DNA of 64,000 nt, taken from NCBI GenBank assembly GCA_963726715.1, contig CAVSDF010000013.1, positions 82,754-146,753 of the forward strand. Direction: 5' to 3'. Both the position numbers and the translations under genes were made by a program. Under the pieces are notes generated by a model that saw nothing but the letters and a program-made list of their open reading frames with translations, was not told where the DNA came from and did no database searches. Position 1 is the stretch's first letter, and each line of letters opens with the position of its first letter. The DNA is from CAVSDF01 sp963726715. GTDB lineage: Bacteria; Bacteroidota; Rhodothermia; Rhodothermales; BA12. This document shows positions 30,955 through 40,476 of this stretch, in pieces.

Positions 30955-31758
30955 ATGTCCTCCCCGTACCCTCTTCAGGACTGCGCCGACCGCTACGCCC
31001 GCACCCACGCCGCCGCCGATCGCGCCGCCACCGTCACCGCCGGACAGGCGCTCGTGCGCGCCATCGTCTCGCGGACGACCGCCCCCACCCACGTCCTCGC
31101 CGACCGTGAGGACTTGGAGAGCCTCGGGATGCTCGGCCTCCTGCAAGCACTCGACCAGTACGACCCCGACCGCGGGACGCCCTTCGCGTCGTTCGCCTAC
31201 GGCCGCATCCGCGGCGTGCTCGTCGACCACATCCGCTCGCTCGACCCGCTCTCGCGCGAGCAGCGCCGCCGCCTCGCTACCGCCCACGAGGCCGCCGAGC
31301 GCATCCGCCAGACGACCGGCGCCGAGCCGCTCGAAGACGCCATCGCCGAGGCGACCGGCTTCGACGCCGAGACCCTCCGCGGCCTCGCCGCGCAGGCACA
31401 GGGCCGCTTCGCCCTCTCGCTCGACAGCGCCGCCCACGACGACGACGGCGCCACCCGCATCGACTCCCTCCCCTGCGGCGCCGCCCTCGACGCCTTCGAC
31501 GCCTTCGACCGCCGCTCCGACGGGGAGCACCTCGCCTGTCTCATCCGCACCCTCGCCCCGCGCGAGCAGGAAATCCTGGCCCTCTACTACTACGAGGACC
31601 TGACGCTGCGCGAGATCGCGGGTCTGATGGGCGTCACCGAGGCGCGCATCTCGCAGATCCTCGGCAAGACGCTCCGCGGCCTCCGCGCCCGCTTCGTCGC
31701 CACCGACGACACCACCGCGCGCGTCGCCGCGCCGGTCGCGTTCGCCCGCGCCGCCTGA
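30955..31758 (+). CDS. RNA polymerase sigma factor, FliA/WhiG (sigma-28-like) group
   Basis: 267 residues from the ATG at 30955; the frame is open further upstream but the extension is atypical. Region 2 is LESLGMLGLLQALDQYDPD followed by GTPFASFAYGRIRGVLVDHI. Region 3 is degenerate. Region 4 reads LAPREQEILALYYYEDLTLR then EIAGLMGVTEARISQILGKT, a clear helix-turn-helix. Such group-3 sigma factors control flagellar or sporulation/stress regulons elsewhere; no flagellar gene or anti-sigma factor is visible nearby, so the regulon is unknown. Confidence 0.88.
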   Translation: MSSPYPLQDCADRYARTHAAADRAATVTAGQALVRAIVSRTTAPTHVLADREDLESLGMLGLLQALDQYDPDRGTPFASFAYGRIRGVLVDHIRSLDPLSREQRRRLATAHEAAERIRQTTGAEPLEDAIAEATGFDAETLRGLAAQAQGRFALSLDSAAHDDDGATRIDSLPCGAALDAFDAFDRRSDGEHLACLIRTLAPREQEILALYYYEDLTLREIAGLMGVTEARISQILGKTLRGLRARFVATDDTTARVAAPVAFARAA

Positions 31759-31793
31759 GCGGATGCGCCCGAGCCGCACGCCTGCCGGTCCAG

Positions 31794-31821
31794 AACGCCA
31801 CCGAGCGGCACCGGTGGCGTT
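31794..31821. terminator. bidirectional hairpin between sigma factor and TonB receptor genes
   Basis: AACGCCACCG (31794-31803) pairs with CGGTGGCGTT (31812-31821). The stem ends at the convergent stop codons. Confidence 0.6.
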
Positions 31822-31823
31822 GT

Positions 31824-34221
31824 TCAGAAAGCGGCGGAGATGCGCAGGACGGCGCTCCGTCCGGGGTTGAGGGCGAAGGCGCGGTAGCGCGAGAGCACGT
31901 CGCGGTAGGCCACGTCGCCCGCGTTGCGAACCGACAGGTCTGCCCGCACCTCGTGGCCGCCGACGCGCTCCACCACGCCTGCGCCGACGTGCACGAGCGT
32001 GTACGACCCGAGGCCCTGCCCACCGGGAAGCGTCAGGCGGTCGAGGTCCGACACGCGCGTCTGGGCCCCGTCGTGCTCCACCTCGGCGCGCACGTACGCG
32101 CGGCGCGCCCACGCCGACGCGCGTGCGCCGTGTGCAGTTCGACCTCGTCCGACGGTGCGCGTCGGGGGCACGCCCGAGCAGCGGCGCATCGGCGGTGCGG
32201 TCGTCGCCGTCGACGCGGTCGTAGCGGCCTTCGAGGGAGAGCCACGGCAGGGGAGACGCCGCCACGCTCGCCTCGACCCCCGTGAGCACTGCCTCGGTCT
32301 GCGTCGTACTGGTAGACGCGGAACTCGCCCTCGAAGCGGGCCGTCGGGCGGAGGAAGACGTACGGGGCGATGCGGGTGCGGAACGCCCGCGCCTCGACGC
32401 GCACGTCGGGGAGTTCCGCGCGCGCAGCCGCGCAGGTCGAGCGCTGCGCCCGGCCTCGACGTTCAGGCTCGTCTCGGGCTTCAGGGCCGCGTTGCCGATC
32501 TCGAAGCGCTGCTCGCCGATGCGCGGGCCGTTCGAGTAGAGCTCGAAGAGCGACGGCGCCCGCCACCCGCGCGCGGCGTTGCCGGAGACCGACACCCCCG
32601 GCGCGAGGTGCGCCACCGCCCCGGCGTTCCACGTCAGGGCGCCGAACGTGCGCCGCTCGCCCGACACGCCCAGCACCGGCGTCGCCTCTGGCCGGACGCT
32701 CCGCACGTCGTAGCGCAGCCCGCCGAGCAGACGCACCGGCCCGAGCGTCCGCCTGTTCGAGGGCGAAGAGGGCGCCGGAGACGGTCTCGGCGAGCGGGAC
32801 GACCGGGATCGGCGCGTCCGACTCGTTGCCCTGCACGAAGCCCGACACCCCGACCGTGCCGCTCACGCTGCGCCCGAGCGCGTGGCGGAGGGCGAGGTCG
32901 AGGGTGCCGGTGTTGAGGTCGAGGTCGAATTCGCGCGTGCCCGGCGCCTCGACCTTCCCCTCGCCCTCGCCCTCTTTGATGCCGTGGTGCTGGAAACCCG
33001 CGCGCACGTCGAGGCGCGCCCATCCGAGCGGGAGCGACGCCCGCGCCCTGCACGCGGATGTCGTTGAGCGAGCGCACCGGCCCGGTCTCCTCTTCGGCCG
33101 CCCGCGCCGCCGCGCCGGTCGTGGCCGCGAGCGCGTCGCCGAGCAGGTTCTTCGACGCGCCCTCCGTCTCGCCCGCTTCGAGCAGGTGGAACTCGGCGAC
33201 GAGGCCCGTCACGCGCAGGCTCGCGCTGCCCCAGCGGCCCTGCGTGCCCACGGCGACCTCGGCGGCGGTCGAGACATAGCCGGTGTTTTCGAGCGGGCCG
33301 CGCGGCGTCCGGTAGTCCTCCGCGCTGCGCACGGCCACGCTCGCCCGCAGCCCGTAGCGCCCGCGTGCGCCCTCGATGCGCGCGAAACCGCCGCCGCCGG
33401 GGTTGTTCGTCGCGCCGTAGACCTCCGCCTCCCCGCGACGTCGCGCGCCCGGCGAGGGCAGCGGCGCCGGGATGACGTTCACGACGCCGCCGATGGCGTC
33501 GGAGCCGTAGAGGATCGACGCAGGGCCTCGGACGACCTCGACGCGGTCGGCGAGGCGGGCCTCGACCGATGGGCCGTCCTCGTCGCTCCACGAGTAGTCT
33601 TCGAGCCGCACCCCATCGTCGAGCACGAGCACGCGCGGGCCAGAGAGGCCGCGGATGACGGGTTTGCCGATCTGCTCGCCGGTCGTGAGCGCGCGCACGC
33701 CGGGCAGCCGCTCGATCGTGCGGGCCAGCGAGATCGCATGCTCGCGCCGCAGCGCCTCGCCCGAGAGGACGGTGACGGGGAGCGGCGAGTCCTGCACGGC
33801 GATGGGCGCCCGCGTGGCCGTGACGGTCACGACATCGGTCTCGGCGGGCGTGGGGCGCAGCCGGGCATCGAGCGTCGATGCGCCCGCGACCGTCGTCTCG
33901 CGCAGGAGCGCCGCGTAGCCGATGCGGCGGAAGACGACGCCGTAGCGCCCGGCGGGCAGTTCGGCGAGGCGGTAGCGCCCGCGCGCGTCCGTGACGGCAC
34001 GCCGTCCGAGATCGGGCACGACGACCTCCACGTCTTCGAGCGGCCGCCCTGCCTCGTCCGTCACCGTCCCTGCCAGCGAGGCGAGCACCGCCGGGGCCGG
34101 GCCGGGCGCGAGACACGCGGCGGGCGCGGGCCGGCCGGAGCGCGGCGGGCCACGGCGACGGGAACGAGGGCGCGGTGGGCGAGGCCGCGAGCGCGGCGGC
34201 GAGCAGGAGAGCGACGGGCAT
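31824..34221 (-). CDS. TonB-dependent outer-membrane receptor with carboxypeptidase-like N-domain, about six frame breaks
   Basis: From the start at 34221 a signal peptide (PVALLLAAALAASPTAPSF) is followed, in another frame, by a carboxypeptidase-regulatory-like domain (LAGTVTDEAGRPLEDVEVVV) and a plug domain (ERLPGVRALTTGEQIGKPV, VRLEDYSWSDEDGPSVEARL, VRGPASILYGSDAIGGVVNV). Barrel strands then follow: RTFGALTWNAGAVAHLAPGV, RGWRAPSLFELYSNGPRIGE, and the terminal VRNAGDVAYRDVLSRYRAFA ending ISAAF. Frames change near 34130, 33045, 32755, 32440, 32305 and 32150. The total fits a receptor of about 800 residues. The substrate is unknown; the plug resembles siderophore/metal receptors. So many breaks could mean a decaying gene, but the whole locus is poorly resolved. 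Confidence 0.75.
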
Positions 34222-34588
34222 GGGCGAAGACGGAGGGAGGAGCGCACGCGGATTCCGGCGGGCGGAGAGGAAGCTACGCCGCACCCGGACCCGCCATGCC
34301 GCTACCGACTGGACGAGAACGAGCCTCCGCGCACCCTCGCGGCGGCTGAACCCGTCGACGCCCCGATTCGAAGGTTCGAGGAGGGCGGGCACCGTGGCCG
34401 AATGGTCTCTCCGGGCGCGCGAATCGCCAACTCCTCACGTGGCGCGGCGCAGCGGGGCGGGTGCGAATGCCGCAGGCCGATTATATTGAGGCCGATTTCG
34501 TGGGACGAGCTGCCCCCCGCCGGACGCCGAGAGGCTCGCGGGCAGGCGTCTCGCCCCCTTTTGTTTTCTCCTCAGACTCCGACTGCTC
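34222..34588. other. 367-base divergent spacer
   Basis: Between the TonB receptor (minus) and ppiD (plus). The word TATATTG at 34482-34488 matches the recurring TAnnTTG promoter element and lies 101 bases before ppiD. Otherwise no gene or strong structure is visible. Confidence 0.45.
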
Positions 34589-36676
34589 ATGGGCGTCATG
34601 AACAAGTTCCGGGACAACGCCGGAGCGATTCTCATCGTCCTCGTCTTCTCGTTTGGCGTCATCTGGGTGCTCAACGACGTGGGCCTCTTCGATACCGGCG
34701 GTCAACGCGCTGCCGGGCGCGTGATCGTCGTCAATGGCGAGGGCGTGACGGCGCAGGAGTACGAGGACCAGGTCCAGCAGCAGCAGGCGCTCGTGCAGCA
34801 GCAGTCGCCCGACGCCGGGCCGCAGGCGATGGACCGCGCCCGCGAGCAGGCGTTCGAGAACATCGTCGTCGGCAAGCTCGCCGAAGCACAGATGGCCCGC
34901 CTCGGGCTCGTCGTCAACGACGCCGAGGTGCGCAACCTGCTCACCGGCCCGACGCCGCACCCGATCATCGCGCAGAACTTCCCCGATGGCAAGGGCGGCA
35001 TCGACCGCTCGGCGCTCTCGCAGTTCTTCAGCAATCCGGAGAACCAGCCGCAGATCCTCCAGCTCCAGGAGTACCTGCGCAATCAGCGCCTGCAGGAGAA
35101 GTTCTCGGCGCTCGTCGGCTCGCTCGTGCGCGTCTCCGACGCCGAAGTCGTCGACGCCTACAACCGCCAGCGCCGCAACGCCACCGCCGATGTCGTCGCG
35201 CTCCGCTACGCCTCGATCCCCGACGACTCGGTGCGCCTCGACGACCGCGCCCTCCGCGCGTTCTACGACGGCCACCTCAAGGACTTCGAGCGCCCGGCCA
35301 CGTGGGAGACCGCCGTCGTCTCGCTCTCGAAGGAGCCGTCGGCCGCCGACAGCGCGCTCGTCGGCAACGACCTCACCCGCGTCCGCGAGGGCTTCGCGAC
35401 GGCCACCGACGACTCGTCGTTCCTCGCCCGCGAAGGCTCGCTCCGCCCGTACAGCGGCGCCTTCGTCGGCGCCGGCGCGATGGACCCCGCCATCGCCCGC
35501 GCGATCTATCCGACCCCGACTGCCGGTGCCGTCGTCGGGCCGATCTATTCCGGCAACGAGGCGCTCATCGTCAAGGTGATCGGCGTGCGCCCGGCCGAGC
35601 AGCCCGCCATCCACGCGCGCCACATCCTCATCACCGCGCCGGACTCCGGCTCGCGCGGGGCGGCGACGGCCAAGCTCAACGCCCTCAAAACGCAGATCCA
35701 GAACGGCGCCTCGTTTGAGGCGATCGCCCGCGCCAACTCGCAGGACCCCGGAAGCGCCATTCAGGGCGGCGACCTCGGCTGGTTCGGGCGCGGCCAGATG
35801 GTCGCCCCGTTCGAGAACGCCGCATTCGGAAACCCCATCGGCACGCTCGTCGGGCCGGTCGTCACCGACTACGGCGTCCACCTGATCGAGGTGCTCGGGC
35901 GCGCCGACCAGGACGTGCGCCTCGCCACGTTCTCGACGCGCTTGCAGGCCGAGGGCACGACGCTGCGCAAGGCCGAGGAGAAGATGGAGGATTTCCGCTA
36001 CGAGATCGAGCAGAACGGCGTCGAGGTTGCCGAAGCGCAGGCGCGCCGCCTCGGCCTCACGTTCGAGACGCAGGAGTACGCGGGCGGGCAGGACGTGTAC
36101 CCCGGCATCGGGCAAAGCCCCGTCGTCCGCCGCTTCCTCGACGGATCGAAGGCCGGCAGCGTGTCGAACGTCGTCGACCTCGATGAGAAGTTCGTCGTCG
36201 TCGTCGTCAAGAAGGCGACGGCGAAAGGCCCGCGTCCGTTCGAGGAGGTCCGCGACGAAGTGACCGTCCGCGCCCGCGCCGACCGCAAGAAGGAGATCGC
36301 CATCGCCCGGATGACGCGCGCGATGCGCCAGGGCTTCGACGGCCTCGCCGCGCGCGTGCAGGGCTTCCAGCGCACCGCGACGCTGTCGGGCGTCAACACG
36401 TCGCTCGAAGGCTTCGACGCGCAGCCGCGCCTCGCAGGCGCCGTCTTCGCCACCGCGAAAGGCCAGACGACGCCCGTCGTCGCCGGTCCCGACGCCGCCT
36501 TCGTCGCCCGCGTCAACACGGTCGACGAGGTCGCGCAGATCCCCGAGGCCCTCCGCGACCAGCTCCGCCAGCAGCTCGTCTCGACGAAGCGGCAGATCGT
36601 CGGCTCCCGCTTCGCGCAGGCCCTCCGCGAGAGCGCCAACGTCGAGGACAACCGCTCGGCGATGGACATCCGCTGA
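34589..36676 (+). CDS. ppiD: membrane-anchored periplasmic peptidyl-prolyl isomerase, PpiD/SurA type
   Basis: 695 residues. A single N-terminal transmembrane helix (AGAILIVLVFSFGVIWVLND) anchors a SurA-like N-domain rich in Gln (VQQQQALVQQQSP). A parvulin domain at about 341-440 has IHARHILITAPDSG, NSQDPGSAIQGGDLGWFGRG and GPVVTDYGVHLIEVLG. A C-terminal chaperone-like domain ends the protein. PpiD-type proteins help fold secreted and outer-membrane proteins at the periplasmic face of the Sec translocon. The gene is intact, with no frame break, and is divergent from the TonB receptor gene, itself a typical client. Confidence 0.92.
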   Translation: MGVMNKFRDNAGAILIVLVFSFGVIWVLNDVGLFDTGGQRAAGRVIVVNGEGVTAQEYEDQVQQQQALVQQQSPDAGPQAMDRAREQAFENIVVGKLAEAQMARLGLVVNDAEVRNLLTGPTPHPIIAQNFPDGKGGIDRSALSQFFSNPENQPQILQLQEYLRNQRLQEKFSALVGSLVRVSDAEVVDAYNRQRRNATADVVALRYASIPDDSVRLDDRALRAFYDGHLKDFERPATWETAVVSLSKEPSAADSALVGNDLTRVREGFATATDDSSFLAREGSLRPYSGAFVGAGAMDPAIARAIYPTPTAGAVVGPIYSGNEALIVKVIGVRPAEQPAIHARHILITAPDSGSRGAATAKLNALKTQIQNGASFEAIARANSQDPGSAIQGGDLGWFGRGQMVAPFENAAFGNPIGTLVGPVVTDYGVHLIEVLGRADQDVRLATFSTRLQAEGTTLRKAEEKMEDFRYEIEQNGVEVAEAQARRLGLTFETQEYAGGQDVYPGIGQSPVVRRFLDGSKAGSVSNVVDLDEKFVVVVVKKATAKGPRPFEEVRDEVTVRARADRKKEIAIARMTRAMRQGFDGLAARVQGFQRTATLSGVNTSLEGFDAQPRLAGAVFATAKGQTTPVVAGPDAAFVARVNTVDEVAQIPEALRDQLRQQLVSTKRQIVGSRFAQALRESANVEDNRSAMDIR

Positions 36677-36770
36677 CCGCGCCCCCGCTCTCCACATCTC
36701 CGCGCTCCGGCCCGGTCTCGCCACGCGCGGGGCCGGGCCGTCGTGTGTTGGGGTGGGGGGCGAGAGGGAA

Positions 36771-36798
36771 ACCTGTCAGGTCGGGGACCTGGACAGGT
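36771..36798. repeat. CCTGTCAGG hairpin between convergent genes
   Basis: ACCTGTCAGGTC and GACCTGGACAGGT form an imperfect inverted repeat between ppiD and dapF; a relative of the elements at 10373-10401 and 58524-58553. Confidence 0.6.
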
Positions 36799-36844
36799 CC
36801 GAGCGAAACCGCGCGTGGCCCCTCGCCACGTCACCCCCCCGCCA

Positions 36845-37678
36845 TCACGACAGGCTCGCCGGGTCGATCTCGGCCGTGCCGCGGAAGGTGGTCTCAGCGG
36901 GGCCGGTGAGTGCGCACGCGACGCCGTCATCGGGCGAGGCGGGGAGGTCGACGCGGAGGGTGCCACCGGGCATCTCGACGAAGATCGGGGTGGCGCGCAG
37001 GCGTCGGGTGGCGAGGGCGGCGGCGGCGGCGGCGATGGCGCCGGTGCCGCAGGCGCGCGTCTCGGCCTCGACGCCCTTCTCGAACGTCCGCACGCGCAGG
37101 CGATCCGGCCCGGTGACCTCGGCGAAGTTGACGTTCGCGCCCGCCCCGCCGAGCGCGGGATCGCGGCGCAGGAGCGGCCCGAGCGATTCGACCGGCGCCC
37201 GCGCGGCACTCGACACGAAGACGACGACGTGCTCGGTGCCCGTCCACACGAACGTCGCCGCGAGGCCGCCCGCGAGATCGACGGCGCGGAGGCGGGCAGG
37301 CGGCGGAACGGTGAGCGCGACCTCGCCCGAGGCGAGCGTGCGGGCGTGGTAGCGCCCGGCGTCGGTGTCGAAGGTGACCGGGTCGGCCTCGATGCCCGAG
37401 GCGGCGGCGAAGCGGACGAGGCAGCGGGCGCCGTTGCCACACATCGTGGCGCGCGAGCCGTCGGCGTTGTGGTAGTGCATCCGGAAGTCCGCGCCGTCGG
37501 TGCCGGTGTCGAGCGCGAGCAGGCCGTCGGCGCCGATGCTCTCGGTGCGGCGGCAGAGGTCGCGCGCGAGGGCGCCGAGGTCGGCCTCGGAGAACGCATA
37601 GAAGCGGTTGTCGAGCACGACGAAGTCGTTGCCTGCCCCGTTCATCTTCGTGAACTCCACCACGAGAGGTCGGCGCAT
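36845..37678 (-). CDS. dapF: diaminopimelate epimerase
   Basis: 277 residues. Interconverts LL- and meso-diaminopimelate for lysine and peptidoglycan. Starts with the family signature FTKMNGAGNDFVVLDNR. The two catalytic cysteines are in TMCGNGARCLVRFA and ETRACGTGAIA. FRMHYHNADGS and GANVNFAEV also match. Length is standard and the gene is intact. It works one step before LysA, which is 15 kb away. Confidence 0.95.
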   Translation of the reverse strand: MRRPLVVEFTKMNGAGNDFVVLDNRFYAFSEADLGALARDLCRRTESIGADGLLALDTGTDGADFRMHYHNADGSRATMCGNGARCLVRFAAASGIEADPVTFDTDAGRYHARTLASGEVALTVPPPARLRAVDLAGGLAATFVWTGTEHVVVFVSSAARAPVESLGPLLRRDPALGGAGANVNFAEVTGPDRLRVRTFEKGVEAETRACGTGAIAAAAAALATRRLRATPIFVEMPGGTLRVDLPASPDDGVACALTGPAETTFRGTAEIDPASLS

Positions 37679-37766
37679 CAGGTCGGAGGGAAGGAATCAG
37701 GCGGCGTCCAAACGTCGCCCATCGGCACCGGGTCCGTGCGAGACGTCGGCGCGTCGGCGCCGCCCG

Positions 37767-38168
37767 ATGGTCGGTTTCGCCGTACGGCCGGTTTCGCGGG
37801 GCGGAGCGCGAGCCGTTTTCCGGCGTTGTCCCCCAACTGTCCACGCGCCCTTCGCCGCCGCCGTCCTGCCCGTGCCTCCGCCCTCCCCTTCCAACGTGCC
37901 GCCCCGGACAGGGCGTCCGGCATCCGGGCGTCCGGCATCCGGTCGTCCAGACGCCGGGCGCCCGCAGATCGGGCCGGGGTCGCGGCGTACCGTTCCGCGC
38001 CGGTATGCGCGCGCCGCCCTCGCCCTCGCCGCGGGCCTCATCTTCCTCGGCCTCGCCGTCACCGGCACGACGACGGCACAGCGCGTGCTCGGCGTCGGCG
38101 TCTTCGCACTCGCCGCGGTGCAGGCGTGGCGCGAGGCGCGTCGGCAGTCGAGCACGCCGCCGCGCTGA
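37767..38168 (+). CDS. small putative membrane protein, start uncertain
   Basis: About 133 residues if the ATG at 37767 is used. The only protein-like part is the C-terminus, with a helical hairpin (RAALALAAGLIFLGLAVTG and QRVLGVGVFALAAVQAW) and a basic tail. The N-terminal half contains GRPASGRPASGRPDAGRP, encoded by about three copies of the word GCGTCCGGCATCCGG at 37914-37960. It looks like translated spacer repeat, so the true start may be nearer the hydrophobic region. No homologous family recognised. Confidence 0.4.
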   Translation: MVGFAVRPVSRGGARAVFRRCPPTVHAPFAAAVLPVPPPSPSNVPPRTGRPASGRPASGRPDAGRPQIGPGSRRTVPRRYARAALALAAGLIFLGLAVTGTTTAQRVLGVGVFALAAVQAWREARRQSSTPPR

Positions 38169-38214
38169 GCGCGTCCCCCGCTTTCTTCCTTCCTCCGTTC
38201 CTTCGTCCCCCGAC

Positions 38215-40265
38215 GTGCCTGTGGCCGAAACGCGCCTCTCCATCGACAACGCCGAGCCCCTCCTGCTCTTCGGCTTCAACGACATCTACCTGCGCCGCAT
38301 CGAAGCGGCCTTCCCCGACGTGGCGATCACGGCGCGCGGCAACGCGGTGACGCTGCGCGGCGAACCGGCCCCGATGGCCCGCGTCGAGCAGGTGCTCGGC
38401 GAGCTCGTGCGGATGCTCCACCGCAACGGCAACCTGACCGAGAACGACGTCGAGACCGTCCTCGCGCTCTCGTCGGTGCACAGCGGCGCGTCGGCGCGTG
38501 AGGCGTACACGGGCGGCGCGCGCGACGTCATCCTGTTCACACACGGCGGCGGAGTCGTCAAGGCGAAGACGCCGGGCCAGCAGGAGCTCGTCGAGGCGGC
38601 GCGCACCAAGGACATCGTCTTTGCGATGGGGCCGGCGGGCACGGGCAAGACGTGGACGAGCGTGGCGCTCGCCGTCGCGGCGCTGAAATCGCGGCAGGTG
38701 AAGAAGATCGTCCTCTCGCGCCCGGCCGTCGAGGCGGGCGAGCGGCTCGGCTTCCTCCCCGGCGACCTCCGCGAGAAGATCGACCCGTACCTGCGCCCGC
38801 TCTACGACGCCCTCGAAGAGATGCTGCCGCGCGAGCGCCTCGCCACCGCGATGCAGGACGGCACCATCGAGGTCGCGCCCCTCGCCTTCATGCGCGGGCG
38901 GGCGCAACCGGTCGATTCGCAGGTGCTGACGCCGGACGGATGGCGCGACATCGGATCGCTGCGCGTGGGCGACGCGGTCATCGGCTCCGACGGCCGCCGA
39001 CGCGCGTCGAGGGCGTTTTCCCGCAGGGCGAGCGCGAGGTGTACACCGTCGAGGCTACCGACGGGGCGCGCACGCGCTGCTGCGCCGAGCACCTGTGGAC
39101 GGTCTACACGGCCTCCGACCGCCGCCGCAACCGCCCCCCACGGACGCTCGAGCTGCGGGAGATGATCGGCTCGGAGCGCGTCTTCCACCAGTACCGCTAC
39201 GAACTTCCACTCCTGAGCGCGCCGGTCGAGTTCGCCGCCCGCCCCGTCGTCGTCGATCCGTACGCGCTCGGGCTGCTGCTCGGGGACGGATGCCTGACCG
39301 GCAGCAGCACGCTGACGTTCGCAACGGCGGACCCCGAACTCGCCGAGGCCCTCGAAACCACGCTCGAACACGTCACGCTCCGCCACAAGACAGGACCCGA
39401 TTACGTCATCGCCCGCACCGCGACCGCGCCCGCCGGACGTACCCATCCCCTCACCCGCGCCCTCGATACGCTCGGGCTGATGGGCACGCGCTCGTCGACG
39501 AAGTTCGTGCCCCCGCAGTACCTCGTCAACAGCGCCGACGTGCGCCTCGGCGTCCTGCAAGGCCTCCTCGACAGCGACGGCGGCCCGGTCGTGCAGGCCG
39601 GGCGGACGCCCCGCATCCAGTACACGACCACGTCTGAGCGTCTTGCGCACGATGTGACCTTCCTCGTTCGGTCCCTCGGCGGGACGGCGAGGCGGCGCAC
39701 GCGCGCCGCGGAGGGCCGCACGCCCGGACGCGCCAGGGGACGCCCGGTGCTCTACCGGCACGACGCCTACGTTCTCGACATCCGCCTTCCCGATGGCATC
39801 GCTCCGTTCCGCCTCGCGCGCAAGGCGCAGCGCTTCGCCGACGGCGGCCACGGACGCCCGATGCGCCACATCCGCAGCATCACGCCCGCCGGAACCGCCG
39901 AGACCGTCTGCATCCGCGTCGCCGCCGCAGACTCGCTCTACCTGACCGACGACCTCCTGCTGACGCACAACACGCTCTCCGGTGCCTTCGTCATTCTCGA
40001 CGAGGCGCAGAACGCGACGGTGCCTCAGATGAAGATGTTTCTGACCCGCCTCGGCCAGGCCAGCCGCGCCATCGTGACCGGCGACGCGACCCAGACCGAC
40101 CTCGGCCCCCGCGAAACGTCGGGCCTCGTCCACGCCCGCGACACGCTGCGGCACGTCGAGGGCATCGGCGTCGTCGAGTTCACCAAGCGCGATGTCGTGC
40201 GCCACAAGCTCGTCAAGGACATCATCGAGGCCTACGAGCGGGCCGGTGTCGGGGTGAGTGTGTGA
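38215..40265 (+). CDS. phoH: PhoH-like ATPase precursor interrupted by an intein, one frame break
   Basis: PhoH-family P-loop NTPase (PhoH2/YbeZ-like with an N-terminal KH-like domain). The start is taken as the GTG at 38215; another GTG follows at 38221. The N-terminal extein has ETRLSIDNAEPLLLFGFNDI, Walker A MGPAGTGKTWTSVALAV, LSRPAVEAGERLGFLPGDLR and APLAFMRGR. A 357-codon intein (38902-39971) follows. The C-terminal extein resumes with TLSGAFVILDEAQN (Walker B) and TGDATQTDLG. Joined, the exteins give an unbroken family alignment of about 326 residues (FMRGR/TLSGAFVILDEAQN). A one-base deletion near 38996, inside the intein, separates the two halves into different frames; if real, it would abolish splicing. 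ybeY is not adjacent. Confidence 0.93.
38902..39971 (+). other. class 3-like intein with LAGLIDADG endonuclease in PhoH
   Basis: Inserted between Arg and Thr in the phoH Walker B region. Position 1 is Ala (AQPVDSQVLTPDGW), not Cys or Ser. Block B reads RTRCCAEHLWTVYT, giving the Trp. Block F reads ETVCIRV, with Cys at the F4 position. The end is LLLTHN before extein Thr, giving Thr at G5 plus the His-Asn pair. Trp/Cys/Thr together with a non-nucleophilic first residue is the signature of class 3 inteins, which start splicing by a block F cysteine. Two LAGLIDADG-type motifs, LLLGDGCL (about residue 124) and LLDSDGGPV (about 222), indicate a homing endonuclease. A one-base deletion near 38996 (GGCCGCCGACG should read GGCCGGCCGACG or similar) breaks the frame. 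Confidence 0.88.
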
Positions 40266-40476
40266 TTGGGAGATGGTTGTTGGTGGATCGTTGTTGGTTG
40301 TTGGTCGAGTGCTCAGGACGGACGGCACTCCCTCCGGCGACGCTCGTGCGGCGACGCTCTGCATCCGCGCTGACGCATTCCCACCACGGCGACCGTGCAT
40401 CCGAGATTCGCCCGGCTCTGTCCTCCGGCACAGGGCACAACCAACCATCAACGGCTAACCATCAACGACCACCGAC
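40264..40476. repeat. phoH-aroC spacer with paired GTTGTTGG / CCAACC arms
   Basis: After the phoH stop the strand is G/T-rich (ATGGTTGTTGGTGGATCGTT, GTTGGTTGTTGGTC). Before aroC it is C/A-rich (ACAACCAACCATCAACGGC, ACCATCAACGACCACC). The two ends could pair over 200 bases. No gene is supported in between. Confidence 0.5.

Noticed and set aside
38902..39971. Group I intron as the explanation for the phoH insert
   Set aside because: The insert is read through with intein blocks A, B, F and G at the right places and no intron core is visible; one single-base break is not intron-like.
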